This document shows, piece after piece, positions 35,111-44,545 of a stretch of 64,000 bases of DNA. The number at the start of each line of letters is the position of its first letter. The first letter of the stretch is position 1. The DNA is taken from the NCBI GenBank assembly GCA_046349635.1, contig JAXMBX010000005.1, positions 1 to 64,000 on the forward strand. Direction: 5' to 3'. The position numbers were made by a program, and so were the translations under genes. The notes beneath the pieces are model-generated. The model was not told the origin of the DNA. It saw nothing but the letters and a program-made list of their open reading frames with translations, and did not search any database. This DNA is from JAXMBX01 sp046349635 (GTDB lineage Bacteria; Planctomycetota; Planctomycetia; Planctomycetales; Planctomycetaceae).

Positions 35111-35710
35111 ATGCCGATTGAGTTCCCCTGTCCGCACTGCGGTGCGTTGATTGTGAATGTGCCGGAAAAGTATGCGGGGCAGAAGGGGCGCTGCCTGCAC
35201 TGCAAGAAACCGGTCGTGATTCCGAGTCCGGCCCCTCCGATCGCACCGGCGGCGGCGGCTCCGGAAGAGTCTCTCCCCGAAGTTGTTCCGGAGGTCATCC
35301 CGGATCCGGTGATTCCACCTTCGATCCTTGATCGCAAAGGGAAACGCAATCGGTTTGGTGGGGGTCAGCGGTATGCGCCTGCCGGTTCTCAGAAGTATCA
35401 GCCTGCCAGTTCTCAGCGGTATCCTGCGCTGGGTAGATACCGCGACATTCTCACGATTTTGAGCTATGTCATCGCCGTGCTGGGGATGGCGTGGGGCGTG
35501 ATCGTGATGCTCATGCCCCTGCTGGTTTCGGCGGCTGTCGCCGGAAAGCCGAGTGCGGGGCCTTATGAAGCGTTGGCCTCTTTTTTCGTAGGACTGGTGA
35601 TCTGCCTGGGGACGTATGTGGTGATGATTATCCTGTTGGCAGTGGCAGAGGGACTGCGAGTCCTGATGGATATCGAAGAGAATACAAGAAAAGAGACCGA
35701 GAAGGGGTAA
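35111..35710 (+). CDS. Zinc-ribbon membrane protein of unknown function
   Basis: 199 residues. The N-terminus is a zinc ribbon (FPCPHCGALI...GRCLHCKKP, residues 5-34) with two CxxC pairs. A Pro/Ala-rich linker follows (about 38-115). Two hydrophobic segments (ILTILSYVIAVLGMAWGVIVMLMPLLVSAAVA and ASFFVGLVICLGTYVVMIILLAVAEGL) form the membrane part. Such small zinc-ribbon membrane proteins are common in planctomycetes and have no assigned function. Confidence 0.75.
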   Translation: MPIEFPCPHCGALIVNVPEKYAGQKGRCLHCKKPVVIPSPAPPIAPAAAAPEESLPEVVPEVIPDPVIPPSILDRKGKRNRFGGGQRYAPAGSQKYQPASSQRYPALGRYRDILTILSYVIAVLGMAWGVIVMLMPLLVSAAVAGKPSAGPYEALASFFVGLVICLGTYVVMIILLAVAEGLRVLMDIEENTRKETEKG

Positions 35711-35769
35711 AACCCCAGCGGGGTAGATTTGTCAGTGGTGGGCGGGTGTGTTAGCCTGATTGGACAGTT

Positions 35770-35797
35770 GTTCAAACAACAAACCTGTTCAAACAAC
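35770..35797 (+). promoter_or_regulatory. Tandem direct repeat of GTTCAAACAAC upstream of an MFS gene
   Basis: GTTCAAACAAC occurs at 35770-35780 and 35787-35797 with a 17-base period. The first copy is part of GTTGTT-CA-AACAAC, an almost perfect palindrome. The second copy ends 26 bases before the MFS start codon, where a repressor or activator could control transcription. Confidence 0.5.
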
Positions 35798-35823
35798 CAA
35801 TACTTTCCTGCCGAGAGACCGAC

Positions 35824-37263
35824 ATGTCCCAAGCTCTTGCTCCCGCGCGGCTCACGACCGTGCAATGGTTGATCTGTGTCATCGCCGCGATCGGATTCGC
35901 CTTCGACATCTATGAGTTGTTGATGTTGCCTTTGATCCTGCGGCCGGCACTTGTCGAGCTGACGGGATTTCAGCCGGGAACTCCGGGTTTCATCTGGTGG
36001 GCAGGGATGATGTTTTATGTCCCTGCCTTTGCGGGGGGGATCTTCGGCCTGCTGGGAGGTTACCTGACCGATCGGCTGGGGCGGCGGTTTGTGCTGACAT
36101 GGAGCATCCTGCTGTATGCGGTGTCTGCGTTTGCGGCCGGGTTTTCGACATCCCCTCTGATGTTATTGATTTTACGCTCGACGACGTTCATCGGGGTGTG
36201 CATCGAGTTTGTGGCAGCGGTCGCGTGGTTGGCGGAGTTGTTCCCGCATGAGAAGCAGAGAGAGTCCGTGCTGGGTTACACGCAGGCATTTTCTTCCATC
36301 GGGGGACTGCTGGTTGCGGTGGCGAATGGTCTGGCCGTTTCCTACGCCGTCAAGCTGCCGGCGATTTTGATGCCCTCATTCCTGGTCTCCTTGCTGGGTC
36401 AAATTGCCCCCGATCACCAGCATGAAGCCTGGCGATATACGTTGATGTCCGGATTGATTCCGGCGATTCCTCTGATCCTGATTCGCCCATTCCTGCCGGA
36501 GAGCCCGGTCTGGGCCCAGAAGCGGGCGGCGGGGACTTTGAAGCGGCCGAGTATCGGGCAGCTTTTCTCCCCGGAACTGCGGCAGACGACAATCGTGACG
36601 ACGATCATGTTTGCATGCAGTTATGGGGCGGCGTTTGGGGCGATCCAGCAGATGCCGCAGATCGCTCCGGGATTGCCCGAAGTGAAAGCGGCGACGGCCG
36701 GCAAGCCGGTCCCGCAACAGAAACAGATCGAACAGAAGGCGGCCTCGGATTACACGAAGGTGCAGGAGATCGGCGGGTTGATCGGACGGTTCCTGCTGGC
36801 ATTGCTGGCGGTGCGGATTGTCAGCCGGCGGGGATTGCTGCGGTTGTTCCAGATCCCGGGGATCTTCCTGATGCCGCTGATCTTCTGGTACGCGGGCAAA
36901 TCGAATCCGTTGTTGTTCACGATCGGCGGCCATTCCTACTATGCGCTGCATGCAGGGATCTTTATCGCTGGTCTTCTGACGGTGGCGCAGTTCAGCTTCT
37001 GGGGGAACTACCTGCCGCGTGTCTATCCCGTTCACTTGCGTGGTACGGGGGAGAGCTTTGCCGCAAACATCGGTGGACGAATGATCGGAACGTCCTTCGC
37101 CTATCTGGCGTTCTGGCTTTCTTCTCAGTCGTTCATTCCAGGAGGCAGTCCGGGTGTGAAGATGGCGAACACCGCGGCAATTCTCTCCTGTACGGTGTAT
37201 GTCGTGGGGAGTATCGCCTGCTTCTGGCTCCCTGAGCCCAAGGAAGAAGCGATTGCCGATTAG
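35824..37263 (+). CDS. MFS transporter, sugar/organic-acid type
   Basis: 479 residues with about 12 hydrophobic helices. The motif GGYLTDRLGRRFV (loop 2-3) and PESPVWAQK after helix 6 are family marks of major facilitator proteins of the sugar/metabolite:H+ symporter group. A Gln/Lys-rich cytosolic loop around residues 290-310 separates the two halves. Substrate unknown. Just upstream are two direct repeats (35770-35797). Confidence 0.88.
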   Translation: MSQALAPARLTTVQWLICVIAAIGFAFDIYELLMLPLILRPALVELTGFQPGTPGFIWWAGMMFYVPAFAGGIFGLLGGYLTDRLGRRFVLTWSILLYAVSAFAAGFSTSPLMLLILRSTTFIGVCIEFVAAVAWLAELFPHEKQRESVLGYTQAFSSIGGLLVAVANGLAVSYAVKLPAILMPSFLVSLLGQIAPDHQHEAWRYTLMSGLIPAIPLILIRPFLPESPVWAQKRAAGTLKRPSIGQLFSPELRQTTIVTTIMFACSYGAAFGAIQQMPQIAPGLPEVKAATAGKPVPQQKQIEQKAASDYTKVQEIGGLIGRFLLALLAVRIVSRRGLLRLFQIPGIFLMPLIFWYAGKSNPLLFTIGGHSYYALHAGIFIAGLLTVAQFSFWGNYLPRVYPVHLRGTGESFAANIGGRMIGTSFAYLAFWLSSQSFIPGGSPGVKMANTAAILSCTVYVVGSIACFWLPEPKEEAIAD

Positions 37264-37527
37264 GGACAACCCCGGCCGAGGAGGGATCAGGATGGAGGGT
37301 TGGGGCGCGATGCGCAGCCAACCTTCCAGATTGTCCCCGCGGATCTGTGAGTGGAAGAAATTCCTTATCTCGCCTTGAGTTAAGTGCGGATACGGGGATT
37401 GTGGTTTAATTGGCAGTTGGCCCCGCTTTTGCTACAGTTCCGGGTATCCGTTCGTCTCCCGGCTTGGGAGATGTGAGTCCTGACAGGGATGTTCTCAGCC
37501 AGTTGCCCGATTCAAGGAACGAATGCC

Positions 37528-38337
37528 ATGACTCTCCATAAATGCTCTGTGTGTGGCCGGTTGTCTCCCCGCCGGTCGAGTTCCTGGGTTGTGATATGCC
37601 TGCTGGCGATCGGTTCCGGATGGGGCCTGTTTCCGGTTCGTTCCGAGGGGGCGGATCACCCGCTCGTCCCCGCGATCCAGTTGGCGGAAGCCAGTCAGAA
37701 GAAGCTGGAAAGCGTTAAGGATTACACGGCGACGTTTCACAAGAAAGAGTTGGTGAATCAAAAGCAGATTGACCAGCGGATGCTGATCAAGGTGCGTGAA
37801 GAGCCCTTCAGCGTCTACATGAAATACGACAAGCCGAACCAGGGGCGGGAAGTGCTGTTTGTCGATGGTCAGAACAAGGGGCAACTGCTGGTGCATGAGG
37901 GGGGGGTGTTGAGTTCCGTGGTGGGGACACTGCAGTTTGCTCCCACCTCGCCACAGGTGATGGCGGAAAATCGCCATCCCATCACGCAGGTGGGGATCAG
38001 CAAGATGCTCGAGACGATCATCCGGCAATGGCAGGAAGAACAAAAATACGATGACGTGGAAGTGAAGTATTATCCCAATGCGAAGATCAACCAGCATCCG
38101 TGCCAGGCGATTGAAACCAGCCATTCGCAGCAGCGTCCGGAATTCAAGTTCCAATTGACCCGTCTCTATCTGGACAAGGAAACGCAACTGCCGATCCGGG
38201 TGGAACAGTATGCATGGCCCAGCCGACCGGGAGAGGCACCGCGTCTGGTGGAACTGTATATGTATTCCAACCTGCAGCCCAACGTCGGCCTGAGCCATGC
38301 CGACTTCGATCGGAAAAACCGCAAATACAGTTTCTGA
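37528..38337 (+). CDS. DUF1571 secreted protein
   Basis: 269 residues from the ATG at 37528 (AAGGAA 9 bases upstream). A Cys-rich N-terminus (HKCSVCGRL) precedes the export helix (about 18-37). The body has the DUF1571 features: SVKDYTATFHKKE, a lipoprotein-carrier-like beta-fold, VYMKYDKPNQGREVLFVDG, and QLTRLYLDKETQLPIRVEQY. Members are exported planctomycete proteins with an LolA/LppX-like fold of unknown role. A palindrome of the kind found at 25563 lies just after its stop and before panC. Confidence 0.85.
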   Translation: MTLHKCSVCGRLSPRRSSSWVVICLLAIGSGWGLFPVRSEGADHPLVPAIQLAEASQKKLESVKDYTATFHKKELVNQKQIDQRMLIKVREEPFSVYMKYDKPNQGREVLFVDGQNKGQLLVHEGGVLSSVVGTLQFAPTSPQVMAENRHPITQVGISKMLETIIRQWQEEQKYDDVEVKYYPNAKINQHPCQAIETSHSQQRPEFKFQLTRLYLDKETQLPIRVEQYAWPSRPGEAPRLVELYMYSNLQPNVGLSHADFDRKNRKYSF

Positions 38338-38396
38338 TTTTGATCACAAAACGCTCTGGACGGAACCCGGTTCCGGTCGCTTGTGTCTCGAACGTG

Positions 38397-38418
38397 TTCA
38401 CCAACCGCGTTTTGTGAA
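38397..38418 (+). promoter_or_regulatory. 22-bp palindrome upstream of panC
   Basis: TTCACCAA and TTTTGTGAA form the ends of a 22-bp near-palindrome (9 of 11 base pairs symmetric) around the centre CCGCG. It is a near copy of the site at 25563-25584. A further half-site TCACAAAACGC occurs at 38344-38354. The panC GTG start is 39 bases downstream. Confidence 0.5.
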
Positions 38419-38456
38419 AGTTTTTTCCGTCTGTATGGATTCAGGAGATTTCTTTC

Positions 38457-39359
38457 GTGGAGACAGTCCTCCGGAGCAGTTCAGTCATTTCCTCTTCTCC
38501 CCGCGAACCGACTGTCGTCACGACGGTGGCGGAACTGCGGGAACATGTCCGCTCGGCTCGTCAGCAGGGGAAGAGCATCGGACTCGTTCCGACGATGGGA
38601 GCCTTGCATGCGGGGCACGTCAGCCTGATCGAAGCGGCGCGGCGCGACTGTGGTTATGTCGTCGTGACGGTGTTCGTCAATCCGACCCAGTTCGGACCGA
38701 AAGAGGATCTGCAGAAATATCCTCGCCCGTGGGAGGATGACCTCGCGAAGTGCCGTGATGCGGGAGTGGATCTGATTTTCCGTCCGGACGTGGCGGAGGT
38801 GTATCCCAAGCCGTTCTTCACGGTGGTGGATGTGACCGGAATCTCCGAGGTGCTGGAAGGGGCGCACCGTCCGGGGCATTTCCAGGGAGTGGCGACGGTG
38901 GTGCTCAAGTTGTTCAACATGGCGCAACCGGATATCGCCTACTTCGGTCAGAAGGATTTTCAACAGCAGCTACTGATCCGCCGCATGACGAAGGAACTGG
39001 ATCTCCCGCTGGAGATTCGGACCTGTCCGACGATCCGGGAGCCCGATGGCTTGGCCTTGAGCAGCCGGAATGTGTATTTAAGCCCCGAGGAAAGGCGATC
39101 CGCGTTGGCGTTAAGCCGCTGTTTACGCCACGCGGAAACTCGACTAAAGTCGGGGGAGAAAGACCTGGCGGCGATTCGCGCAGAGATGAAGAAGATTCTC
39201 AGCGAAACGCCGCATGTCGTCCCGGACTACGCCACACTCGTCGATCCGGAGACGATTGCTGAGCTTTCGACACCCCAGCGCGAGCAGGTGGCGGTGGTGG
39301 CGGCCAAGGTCGGCACTACGCGACTTATCGACAATCTTCCGATCTCTCTCCCCCAATAG
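38457..39359 (+). CDS. panC: Pantothenate synthetase
   Basis: 300 residues from the GTG at 38457 (GGAG 8 bases upstream). It joins pantoate and beta-alanine using ATP to make pantothenate, the precursor of coenzyme A. The nucleotide-binding motif PTMGALHAGH is at residues 45-54, FVNPTQFGPKEDLQKYPR at about 73-90, and FGQKDFQQ and PDGLALSSRN further on. All are diagnostic of PanC. No other pan gene is adjacent. Just upstream is the shared palindrome at 38397. Confidence 0.96.
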   Translation: METVLRSSSVISSSPREPTVVTTVAELREHVRSARQQGKSIGLVPTMGALHAGHVSLIEAARRDCGYVVVTVFVNPTQFGPKEDLQKYPRPWEDDLAKCRDAGVDLIFRPDVAEVYPKPFFTVVDVTGISEVLEGAHRPGHFQGVATVVLKLFNMAQPDIAYFGQKDFQQQLLIRRMTKELDLPLEIRTCPTIREPDGLALSSRNVYLSPEERRSALALSRCLRHAETRLKSGEKDLAAIRAEMKKILSETPHVVPDYATLVDPETIAELSTPQREQVAVVAAKVGTTRLIDNLPISLPQ

Positions 39360-39390
39360 TTCTCTTTCTCAGTAGCGCTCAAGATTCCAC

Positions 39391-40461
39391 ATGCGGCAGA
39401 CACTGTTTCGAATTCCGTTCGATCTGACGATTCCCTTTTTCGGCAGCAAAATTCCGGTGTTCGGCTGGGGATTGCTGCTTTCCATCTGGGTGGGGGTCAC
39501 CGTCTGGCAGTTATCGCGCCAGATTCGCCGCCAGGGCTGGAAAGGGGAAGTGTGGGAAACGCTGATTGTCGGCGGTGTGGTGAGTTACCTGATCGTGCAG
39601 GTTCCGCAGTGGCTGCCGTGGGTGCCTGTTTACGGTTTCGGTGCGATGCTGTTGCTGGCGATTCTGGGCGGGGGACAGCTAGCTTCCATCCGAGTCCAGC
39701 GTGAAGGGCTGCCTCCGGAACTGGCGTGGGATGCCGCGATCTGGATTCTGATTCCGGGGATTATCGGGGCGCGGATTTTCAACATCGCGGAATACTGGTC
39801 CGAGTTCGTCAAAGACAAACAGAACCTGCTGGAGATCCTGCAGGGGCTGGTGATGCTCCCCAATGGAGGGCTGACGTTGTATGGGGGGGTGATCCTTGGT
39901 GGTATTTCCTTCTTCATTTTCTGCCGTCGAAAAAACATCCAGCCGGCCTACATGGCGGATATGGCGATCCCCTCGATCTTCGTGGGGGAGATGTTCGGTC
40001 GTCTGGGGTGTTTTCTAAATGGCTGTTGTTACGGAGATCCGAGCTCGCTGCCCTGGGCGGTTTCGTTCCCGAAGGAGAGTTTTCCGTATATGTCCGACCT
40101 GGCCCGGGGGCGGCTGGTGGAAGGGGCAACTTGCAGCCTGGCGCTGCACCCCACCCAGATCTACAGTTCGATCAATGCCCTGATCCTGGCGCTGCTGACG
40201 TGGCATTATTTTCCCTTCCGCCGGAGGAATGGGGACGTACTCCTGTTGGGCTGGCTGGTCTATCCGGTCACCCGGTTCTTGCTGGAGGTTTTGCGGGGGG
40301 ACGAACCGGGCTTTCTGGGAAGTCCTCTGACCGTGTCTCAGTGGGTGAGTATCGGGATGTTCGCTACAGGATTGTTGTTCTGGGGGTATCTCTCACGGCA
40401 ACCCGCCAAGCGGAATCCGCACCTGATTGCCCAGCCCAGTGCGGTTCCCGTCCACACCTGA
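39391..40461 (+). CDS. lgt: Prolipoprotein diacylglyceryl transferase
   Basis: 356 residues with about seven membrane segments. It attaches diacylglycerol to the lipobox Cys of prolipoproteins. The Lgt signature GRLGCFLNGCCYG lies at residues 203-215 and HPTQIYSS at 253-260; R204 is the conserved catalytic-site Arg of this motif. The protein is longer than the typical 260-290 residues because of extra sequence before residue 120, which is often seen in planctomycete Lgt proteins. It follows panC on the same strand after 31 bases. Confidence 0.95.
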   Translation: MRQTLFRIPFDLTIPFFGSKIPVFGWGLLLSIWVGVTVWQLSRQIRRQGWKGEVWETLIVGGVVSYLIVQVPQWLPWVPVYGFGAMLLLAILGGGQLASIRVQREGLPPELAWDAAIWILIPGIIGARIFNIAEYWSEFVKDKQNLLEILQGLVMLPNGGLTLYGGVILGGISFFIFCRRKNIQPAYMADMAIPSIFVGEMFGRLGCFLNGCCYGDPSSLPWAVSFPKESFPYMSDLARGRLVEGATCSLALHPTQIYSSINALILALLTWHYFPFRRRNGDVLLLGWLVYPVTRFLLEVLRGDEPGFLGSPLTVSQWVSIGMFATGLLFWGYLSRQPAKRNPHLIAQPSAVPVHT

Positions 40462-40593
40462 TCCCTCGCCCGGATTCGGTCGGGAGCCTTAACTGATGGA
40501 CTGGAAATAAGTTACAGGCGTTCCGATAATTCTTCCTCAAGGCCTGTTTGGCAGGAACTTTTCCCGGTTTGCTCCCGTCTAAAGAATGGCATC

Positions 40594-41163
40594 GTGATCC
40601 AGACTGATGACGAACTGATCTCGGCGTGTCGCACGGGCAACACCGAAGCTTTCGGGGAGTTGGTGTGCCGCTATCAGGATCGGTTGTTTCATGGTCTGTT
40701 ACGAATGCTGGGAAGCCGGGAGGATGCCCAGGACATCGCACAGGAAGCATTTGTTCAGGCATTTCAGAAGCTGAGTTCCTTTCGTGGGGACTCGGCCTTC
40801 TACTCGTGGCTGTTCCGGATTGCCTGGAATTCTGCGGTGTCCCAGCGGCGCCGTCGAAAAACAACGACTTCGTTGGAAAGCGTGCGGGAGCAGGCTGGAG
40901 TGGAAGCAACCGACCGACATCCCCAGGCCCGTCCGGAGCATCCGTTAGAATTGACGGAGCGCCGCCAGTTGGTCCGCCGGGCTTTAGACAGCCTGAGCGA
41001 GGAGTACCGGACCGTGCTGGTCTTGAAGGAGATGGAGGAGATGAGCTATGAGGAAATCGCTCAGATCCTGAATTGTCCGATTGGGACGGTGCGCAGCCGG
41101 ATCCATCGCGGTCGAGAGGAACTTCGCGAACGGTTGAAGATTTGGCTGGAACGAGAAGAGTGA
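40594..41163 (+). CDS. ECF-type RNA polymerase sigma factor
   Basis: 189 residues from a GTG at 40594. Sigma region 2 is complete (residues 14-80: AFGELVCRYQDRLF, SREDAQDIAQEAFVQAF, FYSWLFRIAWN). Region 4 (about 128-180) has a helix-turn-helix in MSYEEIAQILNCPIGTVRSRIHRGREELRE. No region 1 or 3 is present, so it belongs to the ECF/RpoE class. The gene for an anti-sigma factor starts 74 bases downstream on the same strand, which suggests it is kept inactive at the membrane until an envelope signal arrives. Confidence 0.93.
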   Translation: MIQTDDELISACRTGNTEAFGELVCRYQDRLFHGLLRMLGSREDAQDIAQEAFVQAFQKLSSFRGDSAFYSWLFRIAWNSAVSQRRRRKTTTSLESVREQAGVEATDRHPQARPEHPLELTERRQLVRRALDSLSEEYRTVLVLKEMEEMSYEEIAQILNCPIGTVRSRIHRGREELRERLKIWLEREE

Positions 41164-41237
41164 ACGGGTGACGAACGTTGAACAGGTGACAGAGGGAAAG
41201 ATCGCCTTTCCGGGAAAGTCATGGGCAGGTTGGTGAG

Positions 41238-42908
41238 ATGAGCGAACGAGATCGAGACAATTCGAATTCCGACGAACTGCTGTCGGCTTATCAGGATGGA
41301 GAGGTTTCCGCCGAGGAACGCCTCCGTCTCGAAGCGGAGTTGCGGTCTTCGCCTGAGAAACAGGAAGTGCTGCGGCAGTATGTGGAGCTTTCCGGGTGGC
41401 TGAAAGACCTGCCGCGCGAAGAATTGTCGGTGGATCTCCGTCCGGAAGTGATGCAGAGGATCGAGAACTCTGATGAAGTGCCTGTGGCCGCTCCGACAGC
41501 TTTGCCCTCTCGATCGTCTTCCGCCCGTCGGATGTGGCAATGGGGAGTTTCGTTTTCATCGGTGGCCGCGTTGCTGCTGTTCCTGTGGCTGGTGAATACA
41601 CCGGACCGACGCGGGAATTCGGTGACTGAGGGGCTTGATGGAAGTGTGGCGATGAAGTCTCCGGTCGCTCCTCAAATCGCCCGTGAGAAAGTCGCCGACG
41701 AGATGAAAGTGGCTGCGAAGCCCGCACCGGGTGCTGCGGCTTACTCCGTGCAGAACACGACTGCGGGGAAGGCTCCCGCGGATCATCGGCGTCTGGTGGA
41801 ACAGGAAATCGAGCTGGGAACAGCGGGGGAGTTTCCGGGGTCTGCTTCCGGCGGGACCATCGCCAGCACTGAGGATGCGACTCAGTACTCCTTTTCGCAG
41901 GACATTTCGAAGTTACAGCCGGGGCAGGTGGTCCGGGCGTTGGAACACGCCGGTGACAAGGTTTCCGTGGTAACGTTGTCGGTCGTGGACCGGGACCAGG
42001 CATTGGACACTCTGCGGATTGTCCTGGCGAAGCAGGCGGTGCCGGACGAGGATGACGCGAAACTGAACTTAAAAATGAGCGGTGGAGGGCTTGGCGGAGC
42101 CAATATGGCTGGGAAGAAGGAGACGCGCGAATACTCGGAGAAAGATTTCCCGCTGATTGCGGTCTACGTCCAGGCGACGGGGGGACAACTGGAAGCGGCG
42201 ATCAAGGAACTGAAGGCCCAGGAACAGCAGTTCCTGGCGCTGGATGTGGAGTCACAGTTGCCGGAGAAAGAGGTCGAGCAACTGGTCGAAGAGAAAGAAT
42301 TGCCGCTGGTCGCGGACAAGGAACAGTCTCCGGGCAATCCCAAGGATGCTCCTGCGAGTGAAAAAGCCAAGCCCAATCTGGCGAAGACGGACAAGTCTCC
42401 CGATTCAAGCCCGGGACGCAAGCGACCGGCGACGGATGGAGATGGTCAGAAAACTCTCACGGATCTTCTGAGAGAGGGGATGGTCAAAAAGAAGCTCGAA
42501 GAACAGATGACGGCCAAGGTCTCAGCACCATCGCAGGCGAGCCGTCAGCGGTCGGTGCAGTTGAAGCAGCTTCCCGCGCAGACCCAAGCTGGTAAATTCG
42601 CGGTGCTGGGAGTTGCGCCGACGCAGCAGAATCAGAAGGTTGCCGGCACGAAGAATGCTCCGGAACTGCGGAGTACTCCTGCGCCCGGTCTAGACGTGAA
42701 GGGAGTTACCCCGGCCCCTGCGGTCGCAGAAAAGAAAAATCAGCCTGTTGAGGGGAAGGAGGGGGAGCAGCGGGACTCCAAATCAGCCCCTGAAGCTCTG
42801 GCCCGGAAAGACTCTCCGGAGAAGCCGCTGCAAGTCCTGTTTGTCCTGAGGCAGCGTGCCGAGCAGAGCGCCCCGATCTCCAAACCCGATGATCCTCAAA
42901 AGAAGTAA
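41238..42908 (+). CDS. Membrane anti-sigma factor with long periplasmic domain
   Basis: 556 residues. The N-terminus (residues 5-80) has the RseA-like helical anti-sigma domain starting DELLSAYQDGEVSAEERLRLEAEL. One transmembrane helix follows (about 102-119). The remaining 430 residues are outside the membrane: a folded part (about 200-340) then a long Ala/Pro/Lys/Gln-rich low-complexity stretch (350-556). This is much longer than usual (about 200-300 residues) for RseA-type proteins. It should bind the ECF sigma encoded 74 bases upstream. It converges on der with a 9-base gap. Confidence 0.85.
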   Translation: MSERDRDNSNSDELLSAYQDGEVSAEERLRLEAELRSSPEKQEVLRQYVELSGWLKDLPREELSVDLRPEVMQRIENSDEVPVAAPTALPSRSSSARRMWQWGVSFSSVAALLLFLWLVNTPDRRGNSVTEGLDGSVAMKSPVAPQIAREKVADEMKVAAKPAPGAAAYSVQNTTAGKAPADHRRLVEQEIELGTAGEFPGSASGGTIASTEDATQYSFSQDISKLQPGQVVRALEHAGDKVSVVTLSVVDRDQALDTLRIVLAKQAVPDEDDAKLNLKMSGGGLGGANMAGKKETREYSEKDFPLIAVYVQATGGQLEAAIKELKAQEQQFLALDVESQLPEKEVEQLVEEKELPLVADKEQSPGNPKDAPASEKAKPNLAKTDKSPDSSPGRKRPATDGDGQKTLTDLLREGMVKKKLEEQMTAKVSAPSQASRQRSVQLKQLPAQTQAGKFAVLGVAPTQQNQKVAGTKNAPELRSTPAPGLDVKGVTPAPAVAEKKNQPVEGKEGEQRDSKSAPEALARKDSPEKPLQVLFVLRQRAEQSAPISKPDDPQKK

Positions 42909-42917
42909 GCGTTCGGC

Positions 42918-44327
42918 CTACTCTTCCCCTTCATCGTCAACCATCAGTTCGTCGACGTCCTTGATCTCCTCCAGGCTGCGCAACTGCGATGTGTCCTGGC
43001 GTGAGCGGTAGTAAACCTTGACGGGGACTTCGGAGAAGGGGAGCCGCTCGCGGATCACGCCGAGCAGATAGCGCTTCCAGGAGAGATCAATTTCCTCGGG
43101 GTAGTTGCATTTGAGGACGAGCGTCGGAGGTTGCGTGGAGACTTGCGTGGCAAAATAGATCCGCAGCCACTTCGTCCCCTTGCTGGAAGGGGGATTTTCG
43201 ACGATCGCCTGGCGGATGACCTGATTGAGCTGTGACGTGGAGACGCGCGTGCAGGCCTGCTTGAAAATTGACTGGGCGAGGTTGATGAGCTGCTTGGTAT
43301 TCCGATCCTCTTTCGCAGTGATACACGCGACGGGCATATAGGAGAGGGTCGGGAACATCTTGGCGATGTATTCCGCCCACTGGCCGGTGGTCATCTTTTC
43401 ACTTTTGGCCAGATCCCATTTATTCACCACGAAGACGCAGGGCTTGTGGTGTTCCATGATTTCTTCGACGAGCTGCTTGTCGACCTTGGAGATCCGTTCG
43501 GTGCCGTCGAAGAACATGAAGACGACGTCCGCCCGGCGAATGCTCCGTTTGGCCCGGACCAGGCCGTAGTATTCGACGTCATTGGCGAGGCTTTTGCGTT
43601 TCCGGACGCCGGGGGTATCGATGGCCATGAAGGCCCTGCCGTCCAGTTCGAAGCGGACGTCGACGCTGTCTCGCGTCGTTCCGGCCACTTCGCTGACGAT
43701 CATTCGCTCGGTCTGGGCAAGGGCGTTGATAAAGGTGCTTTTGCCGACATTCCGACGGCCGACGATGGCCAGTTTCATGACCGGCTCGGCGACCATGGCC
43801 TCCCCTTCTTCGGCTTCCGTTTCGCTGGGCGGGGGAAGGTGTTCGACGATGGTCTCGATCAGCTTGTCCCGATGGCGGTCGGCGAGGACGCTGGTGCAGA
43901 TGGAGGGGCTTTGTGTCAGGCGAAAGAACTCGGCAATCTCCATGTCAGTCTTGGGGGAGTCGCATTTGTTGACGACGAGGAGCATGTTTTTGGTGACGCC
44001 GCGGAGACGCTTGGCGACTTCCAGGTCGAGCGGGACAAGGCCTTGCTTGCCGTCCACGACGAGAAGGATGAGATCCGCCTCGTCGATCCCCCGCTGGATC
44101 TGGCGTTCGACGTCTTCCGTCAATCGATCGGAGTCGATGATCCCGATCCCGCCGGTATCCACCAGTTCGAAGTGTCGTCCCTGTTCGTGCATGACGAAGG
44201 TGACGCGGTCGCGGGTCACTCCGGCAGCAGGATCGACCACGGAGATACGTTTCCGGGTCAACCAGTTGAGGAGGGAGCTTTTCCCGACGTTGGGACGACC
44301 GACAATCGCGACCTTGGGAATCGACAT
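42918..44327 (-). CDS. der: Ribosome-associated GTPase Der (EngA)
   Basis: 469 residues with two tandem GTPase domains, unique to the Der family. Domain 1: GRPNVGKSS (residues 10-18), DTGGIG (57-62) and NKCD (120-123). Domain 2: GRRNVGKST (190-198), DTPGVR (about 237), and NKWD. A C-terminal KH-like domain follows (about 370-469) with an acidic tail (VDELMVDDEGEE). It acts in assembly of the 50S ribosomal subunit. Confidence 0.97.
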   Translation of the reverse strand: MSIPKVAIVGRPNVGKSSLLNWLTRKRISVVDPAAGVTRDRVTFVMHEQGRHFELVDTGGIGIIDSDRLTEDVERQIQRGIDEADLILLVVDGKQGLVPLDLEVAKRLRGVTKNMLLVVNKCDSPKTDMEIAEFFRLTQSPSICTSVLADRHRDKLIETIVEHLPPPSETEAEEGEAMVAEPVMKLAIVGRRNVGKSTFINALAQTERMIVSEVAGTTRDSVDVRFELDGRAFMAIDTPGVRKRKSLANDVEYYGLVRAKRSIRRADVVFMFFDGTERISKVDKQLVEEIMEHHKPCVFVVNKWDLAKSEKMTTGQWAEYIAKMFPTLSYMPVACITAKEDRNTKQLINLAQSIFKQACTRVSTSQLNQVIRQAIVENPPSSKGTKWLRIYFATQVSTQPPTLVLKCNYPEEIDLSWKRYLLGVIRERLPFSEVPVKVYYRSRQDTSQLRSLEEIKDVDELMVDDEGEE

Positions 44328-44545
44328 GGAACGCAGAGGCTTTCAGAGGACGGATACGGGAGAGAAGTCAAATGGGGGCCAAACCGCCACTGTAACAGGG
44401 GCTGTGACGTGACGCATCCGAGAACGTTTCGTTTTCCGGATTTTGAATCCTCCCTGCGGGAAAGACTCCGCGTCTTGAGAGGCGTCTATGGGGCTGATAT
44501 GCTGGACTTCGAATTAAACCATTGTCTCTTCAGAAGTTCTGCAAC

